64,000 nt of DNA. Origin: Sordariomycetes sp. S80-01Y (Eukaryota > Ascomycota > Sordariomycetes). The position numbers were made by a program, and so were the translations under genes. Below, one piece after another: positions 12,758 to 25,139 of this stretch. The notes beneath the pieces are model-generated. The model worked only from the letters and a program-made list of their open reading frames with translations, was not told where the DNA came from and ran no database searches. The stretch lies in assembly GCA_037042185.1 (NCBI GenBank), contig JAXQJY010000032.1, positions 1,798,001 through 1,862,000 on the forward strand. The letters are read 5' to 3'. Every line of letters begins with the position of its first letter. Positions within the stretch are counted from its first letter, which is position 1.

Positions 12758-15047
12758 CTATAATGCAACGGCAGCCGTCAGAGTCGACAAGTCAGGGTAT
12801 CTCAGATCCGCGTTGTCCTCCATGAAGTCCATCCACTTCTTCAAAAAGGGGCTGCCTCTGTAGACAGGTCAGCAACTACCGGTCTTCGATAGTCAAAAGG
12901 CGCTAGTCCTTACCGCTTCACAGTCTCAGAATCACCTATGATCGTAAGCGACCGCCGCGGCCGTGTCATTGCGACTTTCAACCAGTGTTAGCGATAACTT
13001 CCAGCCAAAGAAACCGCGAAATTTACCGTTCAGACGTCTCTTCTCCCCAAGGAACCCGACTTCGCCGTCCGTGTTGCTGCGGACCAAGCTGACGATGACG
13101 GCCTCCTTTTCCCTCCCCTGGAATCCGTCGACACTGCCTAGCTCAATGCCAGCGAACCTTTCCTTCAGCGGCGCGAGAACGCCAAGCTAGGCCGCGGTCA
13201 GTACCAACGCAATCAGGGAAGCTCTTTGACTAACCTGTGCGTTGTAGGGAGTTACAACAGCAATGTCATTCGGCCTAACCCCAGCCTCTACGAGCGAGCC
13301 GACATGCTGTCGCACTAACGCCGCTTCCATCTCGTTGCATTTGCTGTCGCCGTAAAGTGCACTTTTACCTTTCCTCGGCTTGTCGCTGTCTTCATCTTCA
13401 GTTCGTTCCGGGAAATCCCCGCCCTGCGTGTCGATGAACACGAGTGGCTCGTTGGTGTCCTCGCAATCCTGAACGTCGTACTCTAGATCTTTGAGCAGGC
13501 GGTCTTTGACAGCGTCGGCCGCGATGAGTTTCGACTCATAGAGCTCATCTGAAGGGAAGCGCATGATGCTCTCATGCATGCGATACTGTGTTGTTAGCAT
13601 GCGCTTGATCGAGGACCCGTGGAGGGCCAAGAGCCGGTCGAACAACGTTGTCTCCAAGCTCAAACCCTTGATTGGCGTTTCGCCATCCTTGATTTGGGGC
13701 TTCTCCTTGGAATTCAAAGACTTGATAGTCGGCGGCAGCTGCAAGTGATCTCCAGCACAGACAACCTTCTTCGCCGAAAGCAGCGGCACCCAGCACTGCG
13801 CCTCCAATGCCTGGCTCGCTTCGTCTATTACGACCACATCGAACTGGTCATGTCGTATCTGGAATCCCCCAGCACCATGCAACGTCGACAAAACCACTCT
13901 ACTTCCTGCCAGAAGGTTGCTGACACATTTCTTCTCCCGCTCACGAAACTCCTTCCGAAGGTCTTTGAGATCCAGGTAAATGGCTCTGCGTTCCTTACCA
14001 CTCTTACTTTTCTTGATCGACGCCTGTTTCGCATCCATCTCGGTGCGGACATCCTTGACGATCTCGCCCGCTTCCGAGGTCTGGGTAAGGACATCTAGTG
14101 AATGGTTCAGAACCGAAGGTAGGAGTCGGGCTGGGTGGCCTAGGCGAACAATGGGAACCTTATGAGGCGATAATCGTTCGACGATATTGTCAACTGAGAT
14201 GTTAGAGGGCCCGCACACCAATATTCTTTTGCCTCGCTTCACCATTTGCAAGATCAACTCAATGAGGGTATGTGTCTTTCCCGTGCCGGGCGGACCGTGG
14301 ATGAGGGCTACCTCGCGAGAAGCCAGGGCAAAGCGGATGGCATCCTTCTGCGAGTCGTTCAGCGTTGGATCGTTCCACTCAATCTTGCCAACTTGCGGGT
14401 CGCCTTCTGGATCCTGGGGGACTGGCGATGGGCTAGACAAGCCGAATAGCACTCGGATAAAGCTCGAGTACTCGGCTTCGCTCATCTTCTGTAGCTTGTC
14501 CATCGACCAAGCCATCCTGATAGCCTGGTCAGCGCTCGTTTTACGCGAAGATAGCAAGAAAACCGCAAGCCCACCTTTTGTAAGTCACCTCATCCGCCAA
14601 TTTGACGATCCAGACCTTGCCCGTGAAAGCCGCATCCTCCTTTCCCTCGTCGAGCGCCACCCCGACGAAACCTTTGGTAACCTTTGTCACCACTCCCCTG
14701 GCACCCTTCTTCTCCAGGTCCTTCACCTCGCGCTTCTTGGCACTGCCCGCAGGCTGCTCTGCGACCAGCACGATATCCCCCGTGCGGATGCCATGCTCAG
14801 GAAGGTCCCCAGTCGTTGACGTGGCGGAGTCTGGACTCAGCTCCAAAACGGTCTTACCACCGAGACCAGTGCGCTGGGATGACAGACAGAGGTTCGTGAT
14901 GGCTAGACCAGCGCGTTGGAGAGCGGTCGGGCTGTGGTTTGAGATGAGGGTTGAGGTTTCTTGGATTTCGCACTGGAGTTCTTGGTCGAGGAGCGAGAGT
15001 TGGGTGCTGGCGAATGAGGGGACGTCGACCGGCCCTTTGGAGGGCAT
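12758..15047 (-). CDS. SF1B DNA/RNA helicase, Hcs1/SMUBP-2 (IGHMBP2) type
   Basis: Five predicted exons: 15047-14575, 14516-13235, 13186-13027, 12974-12914 and 12857-12758, giving 691 residues. The family comprises UPF1-like 5'-3' helicases; yeast Hcs1 is associated with DNA polymerase alpha. Seen: an N-terminal beta-barrel-like region, motif [11 protein letters not shown], motif Ia GPSNISVDN, motif [11 protein letters not shown], motif [12 protein letters not shown], then YRMHE, PYNAQ, the [16 protein letters not shown] motif, and motif [10 protein letters not shown] split across an intron. The C-terminus ends soon after the helicase core, so the R3H and zinc-finger domains of animal SMUBP-2 are absent. 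Introns were placed to restore TYKR-M, PYNAQ-L, RLN-V-AMTR and VKR-G; each is 48-58 nt. Confidence 0.92.
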
Positions 15048-15420
15048 AATGTAGGGGTAGTGAGGGTCTGCGAAGAAGGGGCTAGATATCGGGATTGTAT
15101 GTGATAAGTGAGAGGTCAATTCGCAGCATTCGCTTCCAGGTTGAACATGCCCCACTATCAGACATGGCGATTGCATCACCGGGCGTTGAGTAAGTAACTT
15201 GAAGCATTACCCTGCCCTTACCTACTACACTATGCTTGATACTGATGCTAAAACTACTAGAGCAGTGGTGGTCGCTGAATTATGAGTGCCGGTATTACTC
15301 GTGCCCGATTTTGGTCCACAGGGACTCAAGGCGGCCTAGTTCACCCAGTCCCAGAGTAAATCACCGCCCACCAAACATCATCAAGCCATGAGCCGTGTCT
15401 GGTCTTGAAAGACACAGATC
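15048..15420. other. Intergenic, no gene seen
   Basis: A gap of 373 bp upstream of the helicase and downstream of the DUF202 gene; the DUF202 gene lies on the same strand, further right. Nothing beyond probable promoter and 3' UTR is visible. Confidence 0.5.
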
Positions 15421-16204
15421 TCAACTATTTCCCTGAATGCGATCATCTGGCGGATGTATAACGACGACCACCACAAGAGACAGCACCATGATTGCCAGTG
15501 TTACAAGCACGAGCAGAATCACTGTCCCTCGACTCGCTGGAAACTTCCCCTTGATGATCCATTCCTGCCCGACAGAGAACCGCCGATACCCCAAAAGCAA
15601 GATCAAGATACTGATGACCAGAAAGGCTGCACCAAGCGGCTTGCCGACTTGCCGCAAGGTATCGTGATCGATGAGCGATCCGGAATCGGGCAAGGACGTA
15701 TTCAGTCGAAACAATTGGGTCACCGCAATGCCAATAGAGGTGAATGCCAGCGATGTTCGCAGCCAAGCGAGGAACGTCCGCTCTGCCGGTCGTCAGTAAT
15801 TCGCCCGTGGATAGCGCAACGAGTCAAGACTTACCAAGAGCAAGGTGATCGCGTGCCACGCTCCCCTTATTCTCTAGCTCAATCGATCGAAACGGTCCCG
15901 TTACTTTCGACCAAGTAGACAGCTGCCTCGTGCGAGAACCTTCGCCGTCCGTATCCGCATCTTCGTTCTCGTGGATCTCTTCCGACGGACCATCCCTCAG
16001 TGTCGACTGCGACCGTTTATAGGCCGACTTCCTTGCTCCCGCCGTCCCGTCGTTGTCGTTCAGGCTCTGGTAGTTCTGGCCGGAGAGGCGCCTCGAAAGG
16101 AAGGCCGTGGTCTCATCTGGTCGCGCGTCGTCAAAGGAAAGGGATGTCCGTGAGCGTCTCAACCCACCAGGGCCGGGTGAGGTCGGGGTCGAATTCGATG
16201 ACAT
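15421..16204 (-). CDS. DUF202-domain membrane protein
   Basis: Exons 16204-15835 and 15782-15421 give 243 residues. The N-terminal half is polar, Ser-rich and probably cytosolic. The C-terminal half has the DUF202 signature ERTFLAWLRTSLAF followed by hydrophobic segments (around TSIGIAV, AAFLVISILILLLGY and TVILLVLVTLAIMVLSLVVVVV), so about three membrane passes. Fungal DUF202 proteins are found as small standalone proteins and, in the VTC complex, as the membrane domain. This one lacks an SPX domain and a polymerase domain. The 52-nt intron falls directly before the ERTF motif and keeps phase. Function beyond integral membrane protein is unknown. Confidence 0.85.
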
Positions 16205-17764
16205 TGATTCGGCGGCGATGCTGTCGGCGCGTTCGCGTGCATTCTGTCGAGTCCGTTAGCCTCTTCCGACTCTTCCGAGCTCTTCCTTTCCAGAACGCAA
16301 TCAGCTCACCTCGAGGATCTGATCAATGCGTTCGCTTGCCGATTGCCTCCTCTGATGATGCAGTCCAGAATCGTGTCTGGTCGCGGCCCTCAATGTCGCA
16401 CTCTGCGGCGAACAGGACAACTCGTCAGCGTCATATCCCATATATTCAACCATGTAAAATCTCTATGGAGCGTGAAACTCACTCTGCGAGCGTTGCTGGA
16501 GGGGCTCATGGTGGGCATGCGTCAGTCTTATTTCTCAGAGCTGCCCTGTCATCACGCCATCGCCGAGAGAGTGCGCGTCACTGGTGCAGCGCGCCTATGG
16601 GACGAGCTGGTGCGGCTAATGCAGGGGAGCGATGTTCGGCAGCGTCGATGGCGGAATTGGCCTTTCTGAGGATTGGAGAGAGATGGCGAGGTTGCGCTTC
16701 TTGGACGTGACGGACTTGACGCTTGGCTAGGGCTGTGCAGATGACCAGACACAGACGTCAGGTCGAGCTCCGGTCGCAACACGCCCAGACATTTCGTGGG
16801 GTCGCGCTAGACGCCGACGCCCAGCTGCCGCAGTAGTACCTTCGGATACCGCACGCTCCTCTTTCACCTCAATCGATCCAGAAGATGGAAGTCCACTCGT
16901 CGCTGTGGGAACTTGGTTGTTGCTTGATATTGAGGGGGGAATTCGAGATCTTTAGGAGATTTCCAGGACCCTGAATCGCCCAATTGCCAGGGTGCCCGGT
17001 GCGCTCGCTGCCGGACATCGCTCCACGTCATCGTCGTAGCTGCAACTGCCACTACTTACCCGATTAGGAAAACAATTCAACGACAGCCCAATATGCACAC
17101 AACGGCAACCCATCATAAGTAGGTGTTGAAGCGCTGAGAAATGAATTGCCCGAGTCCGCCGGCCAGTAACTCCTCAATAACCAGCATTTCAAGCGGCCTT
17201 ACTAATGGTCTCCCCTCCCGTCCTCTCCTCTTATCTCCTTTCCTCTCCTCTAGTCTTTGCGGTGCTCTTCCTCACCAATGAACGCGACCTTCTTTGCCTA
17301 GGGCCCCGGAAGAGGAGGTTTGACTTCCGTAAGCACATTCGTATGAGCAGGGATGGCGATTGCTCATCTGCATTGAAATGCCCTCAATTGTTCTCCTAAT
17401 CAGTCTAAGCTCTGCTTGCTTCCGCCGAATCTGTGTGGCTGGTTTACGACGCGGTCGGAAATAAGCGAGCCAGATGAGAGAGTTGAGAATGTCACGGATT
17501 TTACCCCTGTCTATTGAATGTCCTTGACCCTGATCTAGGCCTCTCTGTGCAGCTAGGGACTCCAGTTTGCGATGCAAGGCCCGCAGCGACGCTGTTCGGG
17601 CCCCTCGAAGGCGTTGATATCTCCGACTCGAGCGGGTTCCGGTCGAGCATAAATAGCCTCTCACCCAGATGATTTTGAGAGAATTATCAGCATCAGACGC
17701 AACACTTTCCTTGAGCCTTCAAAAACATTACCAAGACTCAGGCACTTCCTCCTCCTCCTCCAAT
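16205..17764. other. Intergenic, no gene seen
   Basis: About 1.6 kb between the divergent DUF202 and aldo/keto reductase genes. Open frames here are shadows of GC-rich sequence without domains. A pyrimidine-rich tract near 17205-17260 is plausible promoter sequence. Confidence 0.5.
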
Positions 17765-18859
17765 ATGGCCTTCACCGTCAACAACAAGCCCGTTGGCAAC
17801 ATTGGCTTTGGCACTATGCGTAGGCTCATTCCCCTAGACTTAGTAAAAGGGAAGCCCGCTAACCCTCTGACAGTTCTCGTGTCACGCTCTGACGAGGAAG
17901 GCATTGCCGCCATCAAAGCCGCAGTCGACAGTGGCTGCAACTACATCAACGCAGGCGAATTCTACGGCCCACCCGAGAAGAACAGTCTTCGCCTCGTCCG
18001 TCTCTTCATCGAAAGGTACCCGGAGTACGCCTCAAAAATGGTTCTCAATGTAAAGGGCGGTATGAACCTGCAGACGATGCAGCCTGCGGGCAGCAAGGAG
18101 GATATCGCAAAAAGCATTGAGAACTGCCTCGAGCAGCTTGGCCCCAAAGTAAAGATTGATCACTTCGAACCAGCGAGGCGGGATTTCAATGTCGATTTCG
18201 AGAAGGATACTCTTGCGACTATCGCTTCATTTGTCGAGCAGGGCAAGCTTGGGGGTTTGGCTCTGAGTGAGTTGAACGCCAATACTGCGCGGCAAGCCGC
18301 CAAATCCTTCAACGTCGGAGCGTTGGAGATTGAGTTCAGCCTCTTCCATCTTGATCCTCTGCACAATGGTCTCCTAAAGACTTGTGCTGAGTTGAACATC
18401 CCCGTAATCGCGTACTGTAAGTCATACACCCTCTCTTCATGCATGCTAGGCTGACTGAACGGCCCGGCAGCCCCTCTTGGTAAAGGATTCCTTGGTGGAC
18501 AAATTAAATCCCTCGAGGACATTCCCGAGAACGACCCCCGCCGCCACTGGCCACAGTTCTCTCCAGAGAACTTCCCGAAGAACCTAGAGCTCGTCAAGCA
18601 GGTCGAAACATTGGCCGAGAAGAAGGGATGTACGCCCGGCCAAATTGCCATCGGTTGGATCTTGAATGTCTCGAAGCGGCCTGGCATGCCCAGAATCATC
18701 CCTATTCCGGGAAGCAGCAAGCCTGAAAGAATCAGGGAGAACGCAACTGTCGTTGACTTGTCCGAGGAGGATCTTGCAGAGATGGAAAAGATTCTGGCAG
18801 GGTTCAAGACAGCCGGGGCTCGGTACCCGGCCTCCTATATGGCCCACTTGGATGCTTAA
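17765..18859 (+). CDS. Aldo/keto reductase, pyridoxal-reductase-like
   Basis: Predicted exons 17765-17819, 17874-18416 and 18471-18859 give 328 residues. It is a TIM-barrel NADPH-dependent reductase resembling fission-yeast pyridoxal reductase and its relatives. Seen: NAGEFYG in place of the classical D-x-A-x-x-YG (the Tyr is kept), the Lys of LNVKGG, a HFEPARRD strand where the catalytic His lies in other families, AYSPLGKGFLGG after the second intron, and IPIPGSSKPERIRENA as the cofactor-binding C-terminal motif. The first intron (54 nt, CTAAC branch) is a multiple of three without stops, so an unspliced form would add 18 residues; removing it gives better family spacing. Start chosen at 17765; an upstream in-frame ATG exists at 17669. 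Confidence 0.87.
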
Positions 18860-18941
18860 GATATATCTGTTAGCCAAGATATCTTGTTCCCCTCTTTCGA
18901 CTCATTCTTCATCATTCGTGAAAACTACTGTTCAGCACAGC

Positions 18942-21278
18942 TCATAAATCAACTGTGGTCCGATATAGCCCAATGATCCCAAGACGTTCTCCCTCACATG
19001 ACCACAAGGAGTGACATGGCAATACAGGAAGGCCACCTGATTTGATGTCCAAGTTTTTTGTTCCATCAGCATAGATGAGGTATGGCATCTTGGCATCGCC
19101 TTCATCGTAAACCTTCAGCTTCTTCAAGGACGCTCGGCGAGCGGTACCCATTGCGCGCTGAATTTCATCTTCATTGCCGTGGGCACAGTCCAAGTCGCAG
19201 GCTATGGTGGTATGGATATAAACACCATTGTCACCACGCGCCACAGTGTTCCAGGCTTGCCATCCACCAACTTCAAGGCGTTGGTGATGAAGCATCTCAA
19301 CGCTTGACTCTGATACTCGGGACAGACCAATATGCGCATGCCATTCAATATCGGCCTGCTTGGGTAGTTCCTCGACCTCGACAGCGAAAACAGGCGGGAC
19401 GCAAGTTTCCGGTTCATTTTGCTGGCGCAGTGTGAATATCGACGAGTCAGGTAGAGGCGTCGGTGCTGAAGACTGATTCCCGGCAGCCAAGGACATGTGT
19501 TGAGAGTTGTACTTTAGATCCCAAGGATCCAGTCCAGCATCCTCTTCATCCTCGTCATCTGGGGAGCCGTGTGCAATGCGCCAGGCTGCCCCGGCCTGTA
19601 CAGCATTCTTCTGCATAAGATCCCTCGAGGACGTTCGTGCAAAAAGGGCAACAGCACTCGTCCAGAGTTGGATATGCATGTCGACGCCAATACGCCAAAG
19701 ATGTTGCAGCGAAAGCACAAGTTGCATCTCCTGCGACGTAGGCGATTTGCTCGGCAGCAGCATCGAGCTGGGGATAAGCGGTATTTGACCAGCCACGGAC
19801 CAAGACTGTAGGCCGGTGTCGTTTCCCTGATGGACGATTGAAGTGCCAATTGCTTGGCTATAAGGCCCGATGTTGGCAGGCGCCCAATATGACCGTGACT
19901 GAACATGCAGCCCCTCGCGATGACCACCTGAAATGTCGATTGTGAGATAAATTGCAATGCTGCCCGACGGAGGGAGGAGCTCGCCGCATGAGACCGTTAC
20001 CCTAGAGGGTGGTTTGGGATTAGAGAAGAGCTGTCCATATAAAGCATTGACCTTGGGGAAATCAGCCATGTTGCGTAGAAACACCACCGTGTTAGAGATC
20101 TGTTCTGGTGTTGTCGAGGTCACCGCGAGTAGCTCGCGGATTTGCTGAACCAATTCAGATGTCTCGTCTTCGATGGAATCATGCTTCATGGTTGGCACCA
20201 CAGCCCAGTGAAGTAGAGCTCTGTCGGATGCTGTAGCCCGTTCTACCCTTCCGAGAAGACTTGGGTATTCCAGAGACTTGGCAGTGGCTACCTTGGGTCC
20301 TTGCGCCGGCCTTTCTGACAGCTCCCTCACTATGGCATCAAATCGACCCTCAAGGATGTGTGGCACTCGCACATTTCTATCCTCTGGCTGAGGATCTTTG
20401 TCCTCCAAGCTAGCCTCCCGGAGCATAAGCCAAGTTGAGCCGCCGCCCTCATTCACGACTTTTCTCCCACTAGCTGGCACCCTGATCCTGCGCTTGAACA
20501 GAGGGCTGGGTCCGTCAATAACGATTGTCTCAAATTCGCCACCTTCGCCTACGACCGCGCCTCCTGCAGCCCCAAACTTCCGCAGAGCGAGCTTGACTGC
20601 TTCCGCGCCAGCGGTGCTCGATACTCGCTGCCAAAGTTGAGCCTCCGTCAAGCCCGCGCTTGCGACCTTGATAATGCGGGCGTCTAGACCAGCTTCTTCC
20701 ATATCTTTTAGAAGCTGAGAATCATCGGTGGGAAGGGCTGGTTGCGGGAGAACCGGATATTTCCATAGGTACGCCAGTGGTGCAAGGCCGAGCCGTAGAG
20801 CCACTGACTCTACGCGAGTGCGCTGATAAGTAGAAAGAATAGCGCCTGCGCATATGGCATTTGCCTCTGGATGACTCTTCAAGATCGTCTTGAGGAGGTT
20901 CGTCATAGACTCCGTTTCGTCCTTTGTGCTCGCGTTGTCGTCGAAAGCATAGTCTCGCTCGTGGCGCTCGGCCCCACCTAGGATGGGTTGACGATATAAA
21001 GGCAAGCCTGTAGCTGCTGCATACAGCGGAATAATCTCATGACCGACAGTCTGATACATGAAGCTATTCAAGTCGGGTTCTGTTGAGTCTCTTTCGAGGG
21101 GCTTCTGGTTCATGGTGGGCTCAATAACCTGAGTCTCCGTCGAGGTATCCCCGTCCAAGGCCGGGAAGAGATTGGCCAATGCGACAACATTGTGACCATT
21201 TTGAATGCAATGCAGGAGACCAAAGAAACTGTCTTTGCCTCCAGATATCAACGCAATTACGTTGAGTCTATCGGCCAT
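18942..21278 (-). CDS. DPH6: Diphthine-ammonia ligase fused to RidA-like domains
   Basis: A single exon of 778 residues. It catalyses the last step of diphthamide formation on eEF2: ATP-dependent amidation of diphthine. Seen: an N-terminal adenine-nucleotide-alpha-hydrolase domain with the SGGKDS loop (residues 12-17), then the Dph6 region with EGGEFETIVIDGP (near residue 250), then about 450 residues matching the tandem YjgF/RidA-like modules that follow Dph6 in fungi and plants. The RidA part begins with a NTVVFLRNM-like strand and a later YSQAIG segment. The ATG at 21278 gives MADRLNVIALISGGKDS, the expected N-terminus; the open frame further upstream has no family match. It converges on the reductase with only 82 bp between stops. 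Confidence 0.92.
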   Translation of the reverse strand: MADRLNVIALISGGKDSFFGLLHCIQNGHNVVALANLFPALDGDTSTETQVIEPTMNQKPLERDSTEPDLNSFMYQTVGHEIIPLYAAATGLPLYRQPILGGAERHERDYAFDDNASTKDETESMTNLLKTILKSHPEANAICAGAILSTYQRTRVESVALRLGLAPLAYLWKYPVLPQPALPTDDSQLLKDMEEAGLDARIIKVASAGLTEAQLWQRVSSTAGAEAVKLALRKFGAAGGAVVGEGGEFETIVIDGPSPLFKRRIRVPASGRKVVNEGGGSTWLMLREASLEDKDPQPEDRNVRVPHILEGRFDAIVRELSERPAQGPKVATAKSLEYPSLLGRVERATASDRALLHWAVVPTMKHDSIEDETSELVQQIRELLAVTSTTPEQISNTVVFLRNMADFPKVNALYGQLFSNPKPPSRVTVSCGELLPPSGSIAIYLTIDISGGHREGLHVQSRSYWAPANIGPYSQAIGTSIVHQGNDTGLQSWSVAGQIPLIPSSMLLPSKSPTSQEMQLVLSLQHLWRIGVDMHIQLWTSAVALFARTSSRDLMQKNAVQAGAAWRIAHGSPDDEDEEDAGLDPWDLKYNSQHMSLAAGNQSSAPTPLPDSSIFTLRQQNEPETCVPPVFAVEVEELPKQADIEWHAHIGLSRVSESSVEMLHHQRLEVGGWQAWNTVARGDNGVYIHTTIACDLDCAHGNEDEIQRAMGTARRASLKKLKVYDEGDAKMPYLIYADGTKNLDIKSGGLPVLPCHSLWSCEGERLGIIGLYRTTVDL

Positions 21279-21679
21279 GTTGTGTTCGTCGACGTTTGTG
21301 TTAGTGGGGATGCAGAAATGGATGCGGGCTGTGAGATGCACATACTATGCATACTGTGCGGGAAGCTTAAGCACTGTGAGACAACACGGTACATACATTT
21401 CCAACCTAGGTACGAGGCACTCGTGCAGAGCTTAGGCTGTCGTCTGTTAGGAAGAACTACGAATTTGCTCATGGTGTTAAATATTTGAATAACCCACTAA
21501 AAAAAATGACAACTGCTACCAAGGTTGTATGACTTCCTCATAATTGGATTACCGTATCAAGAATACTCGAATGAACCATGAATTCTTCGTTTGCATTCGG
21601 GTCGTTTCTGATCCTCTCCTTCTTTGTGAGCAAGTTACCAGTATGCTCTCGTCAATCTACACATAATCTAGAGGAAAAT
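21279..21679. other. Intergenic, no gene seen
   Basis: A 401-bp, AT-richer gap between two minus-strand genes: the DPH6 promoter and the ValRS 3' UTR. An A-run lies near 21500. Confidence 0.5.
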
Positions 21680-24600
21680 CTACTCAAGCTTCAGCTGCTC
21701 GAATTGCTTGATCGTCTCCTCGTAACTCTTGGCCTCCTGTTGAGCATCTGCCAATTTGGCCTGATCAGTCTCCTGAACCTGTGCAGAAACCTTCTCCTTG
21801 TATCCAGCATCCCCGAGGAGCTTCTCTTGCTTGGCGACAACGCCCTTGGCCTTTTCTAGCTTCTTCTGTGCCTTGGCAATTTCTGCGTCGAAGTCAACGC
21901 GACCAGCAACGTGCAGGAAGACAGCCGCTGAGGTGCCGACAGTGTATGCGACGCTACCGCTGGGACGGGCGTCGTTGGGGCCAGCAATCTTGACTCCGCT
22001 AACACCCTTTCCTGCAAGCGTTTGGATGGAGGATTGTTGCTCGGTGGCAGTCTTGTGAGACTTGTCGTTGTAAGCTTGGACGATGACTGCGGTACATGTT
22101 AGTTCACGCTCGGCTCTCGGTCTGGAAGCAAACTTACAGCTGGCATTGTCCTTGAGAGAATACTCGGCCATCAACGAACGAGCACCCTTCGAGCAGTCCA
22201 GAACCAACTCATACGCCGCCTCCGATTCGGGGTCGTCAAGCTCGGGGGTGTAAGTAGGGTACTTGGCAATCATGATGGACTTGGTAGTGTCGTTGGGTCT
22301 CCGGGGCATGCGCTGCCACATCTCCTCTGTGATGAAAGGCATGAATGGGTGAATCATGGTCAAGGCAGCCTCAAGAGTTGTGTACAAGGTCTGCAGAGCA
22401 GACTCACGTTCCTCGGCTGAGCCATCGCGGATGATAGCCTTCGAGTTCTCGATGTAGACGTCGCAGAGCTCACTGTACCAGTACTTGTAAATGATGTTAG
22501 ACGACTTCGAGAACTCACGAGCTGCCAATGCCTGGTTGATTTCGCGAGCGGCAGTGTTCATCTTGTGCAGAATCCAGCGCTCGGCAAGTGTCTTGCCAGG
22601 GACACCGCCCTTTGCGGCGGGAGAAAAGTCCGACGGCAAGCTACCGAGAACATACTTGGTAGCTTGGAAAATCTTGTTGCAGAACTTGCGGTAGGCGTGG
22701 ATGACCTTGACCTCGAGGTTGATGTCGCCGCCACCAGTTGTAGCACTGGCCATGGTGAAACGCAAAGCGTCAGCACCACATTGAGGAATGCCATCAGGGA
22801 AAGCAGTCTTCTGGTACTTGGTCGCCTTGACGACCTCATTGGGGTGCAAGTTTCCTTGGTGGAGCTTCTCATGCAGAGCGTCGAGCTTGATGCCGGAGAT
22901 AACATCGAGCGGGTCAATAACATTGCCCAAACTCTTGCTCATCTTCCTGCCTTCAGAGTCACGGACAAGGCTGTGGCAGTAGACTTCACTGAAGGGGATC
23001 TTGCCGGTCATCTTCAAGCCAAGCATGATCATTCTGGCAATCCAGAAGAAGAGAATGTCCCAACCAGTTTCCAAGATGGATGTCGGATACAGCTTCTCAA
23101 GATCATGAGTGTTCTTAGGCCAGCCGAGTGTGCTGAAAGGCCAGAGACCGGACGAGAACCAGGTGTCAAGAACGTCTTCATCCTGCTCGAGCGTAAAGGT
23201 CTTTCCGGGCAGGGCTTTCTTGGCCTTCTCTTCTGCTTCTGCCTGGGTGCGGCCTGAAAACCATAGCTTCTCATCGTTTATGTCGCTGTTCTCCCCCTCA
23301 ACCTTGGCGAAGTAGACGGGGCAGCGGTGGCCCCACCAAAGCTGTCGGCTGATACACCAGTCGTTGATATCTTCCAGCCACCTGAAGTAGCTTCGCTCAG
23401 CGGTCTCTGGCCTGATCTTGATATCGCCGTCCTTGACGGCCTTGATTGCAGGCTCTGCGAGGTCCTTCATCTTGACCCACCATTGTGGCTTGATCAAAGG
23501 TTCGATGATATCCTTGGACTTCTCACATAGAGGAACCTTCATTGCGTTATCCTTCTTATCGACAAAGAGGCCCTTCGCTTTAAGGTCATCCATGATGGTG
23601 TATCGAACGTCGAAACGCTTCTGGCCCTTGTAGGGACCGGCGTTCTCGTTCATGAAGCCGTCATCAGTCAGGATATTGATGAACTTGAGGTTGTGGGTTT
23701 TGCCCAAGTTGAAATCGTTAGGATCGTGGGCAGGTGTCAGCTTGACCGCACCAGTTCCGAACTCCATATCAACGTATTCGTCGGCAACAATAGGGAGCTT
23801 GCGACCTTCAACAAAAGGATGAGTAGCAGTCTTGCCAACAAGATGCTTGTAGCGCTCATCCTTCGGGTTAACGGCGATACCAGTGTCACCAAGCATGGTC
23901 TCGATACGGGTAGTCGCAACCTCGATCGTTTCCTCGGACCCTTCGATCGGGTACTTGAAGTGAACAATGACACCAAATTCGACCTTTTTATCGTAACCGG
24001 GAACATCGAGCAGGGTTCGACCACTTAGTTCTTTGTTGGAGACTTCGAGGTTGGAAAGAGCGGTGTTCAGCTTGGTGCACCAGTTGACGAGTCGGTTGGC
24101 GCGGTAAATTGTACCCTCTTCATGGAGCTTGACGAACGTCTCATTGACGGCGGCCGTGAGGCTTTCGTCCATGGTGAAAGCCTCCCTGCTCCAGTCGAAG
24201 GAGCCACCGAGGCTCGACAAGGCAGTGTTGATGCGCTTGTGGTATTCGCCCTTCCAATCCCAGACAGTCTTGATAAACTTTTCGCGACCGAGATCGTGCC
24301 TCGTCTTCTGTTCCCGTCTCCAGAGCATGTTCTCGACGACACTCTGTGTGGAGATACCGGCGTGATCGCAACCAGGCAGCCACAAGGTAGTCTTGCCTTG
24401 CATGCGACTCCATCGAATCATGATATCCTGAAGCGAGTCTCCCAACGCGTGACCCATGTGCAATGCACCAGTAACGTTGGGGGGCGGGTGGACGATGACG
24501 AATTTGCCCTCATCCCTAATCTCGCCATTCTCTTTGAACTGAGGCTTGAAGAGGCCCTCTTTCTCCCACCAGCTATACCACGCAGACTCGACGGCAATCG

Positions 24601-25139
24601 GGTCGTAGGCCTTGAAGTTGGGGTCGTCGAACGGTCGGATTCGCTTCTTCTCACCGGCCGGGGTGTCTTCGACGTACTCGGGGATAACCTCTTCGGGCTT
24701 CTTCTCCTTGACCTTCTTTTCCTTGGCTGGTTTTGCGGCTGCTTGCTCAGCCAGCTTGGCCTTCTTCGCTTCGAGCTTTGCAGCCTTTTCGGCCTTTTTG
24801 CGTTCCTTCTCCACTGGACGCGACCAGATTAGTCTCGCTTACGTTTCTCTTTCAGACTAGGCTCAGTAGATCGCTTACACTCCTTCTCGGTCTTTACTTT
24901 AGGTGCGCCACCTTCTGTCGACGCAGCGCCGGCGTCTTTTCCTGAGGCGTGAGCGCCAGACTGGGTTGAGCTGGTGATGTCTTTCTTCGCATCGGCGGAA
25001 ACCGCAGGCGGGGTGTTCGTGGCCTCCTCCAGACCCTCAGGGGCCCCGACTGAGCAATTGTGTTAGACATGTATCGCGTTGAAAGCATGCCAATGACTGT
25101 TGACTTACTCGGGTTTCCACGACCGCTGTTGGTAGCCAT
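21680..25139 (-). CDS. VAS1: Valyl-tRNA synthetase
   Basis: Exons 25139-25109, 25049-24879, 24813-22138 and 22086-21680 give 1094 residues from the ATG at 25139. It is a class Ia synthetase charging tRNA-Val in cytosol and probably mitochondria. Seen: a Lys/Ala-rich N-terminal helix, the HIGH motif as HMGH (about residue 186) after PPPNVTGAL, the editing domain, the KMSKS motif as [10 protein letters not shown] (about residue 690), an anticodon-binding helical domain, and a C-terminal coiled coil typical of ValRS. The third intron (22087-22137, 51 nt) is a multiple of three without stops but has a good donor, a CTAAC branch and CAG. In frame upstream of the ATG the sequence continues to encode an Arg/Ser/Ala-rich leader without AUG. 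Confidence 0.94.
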
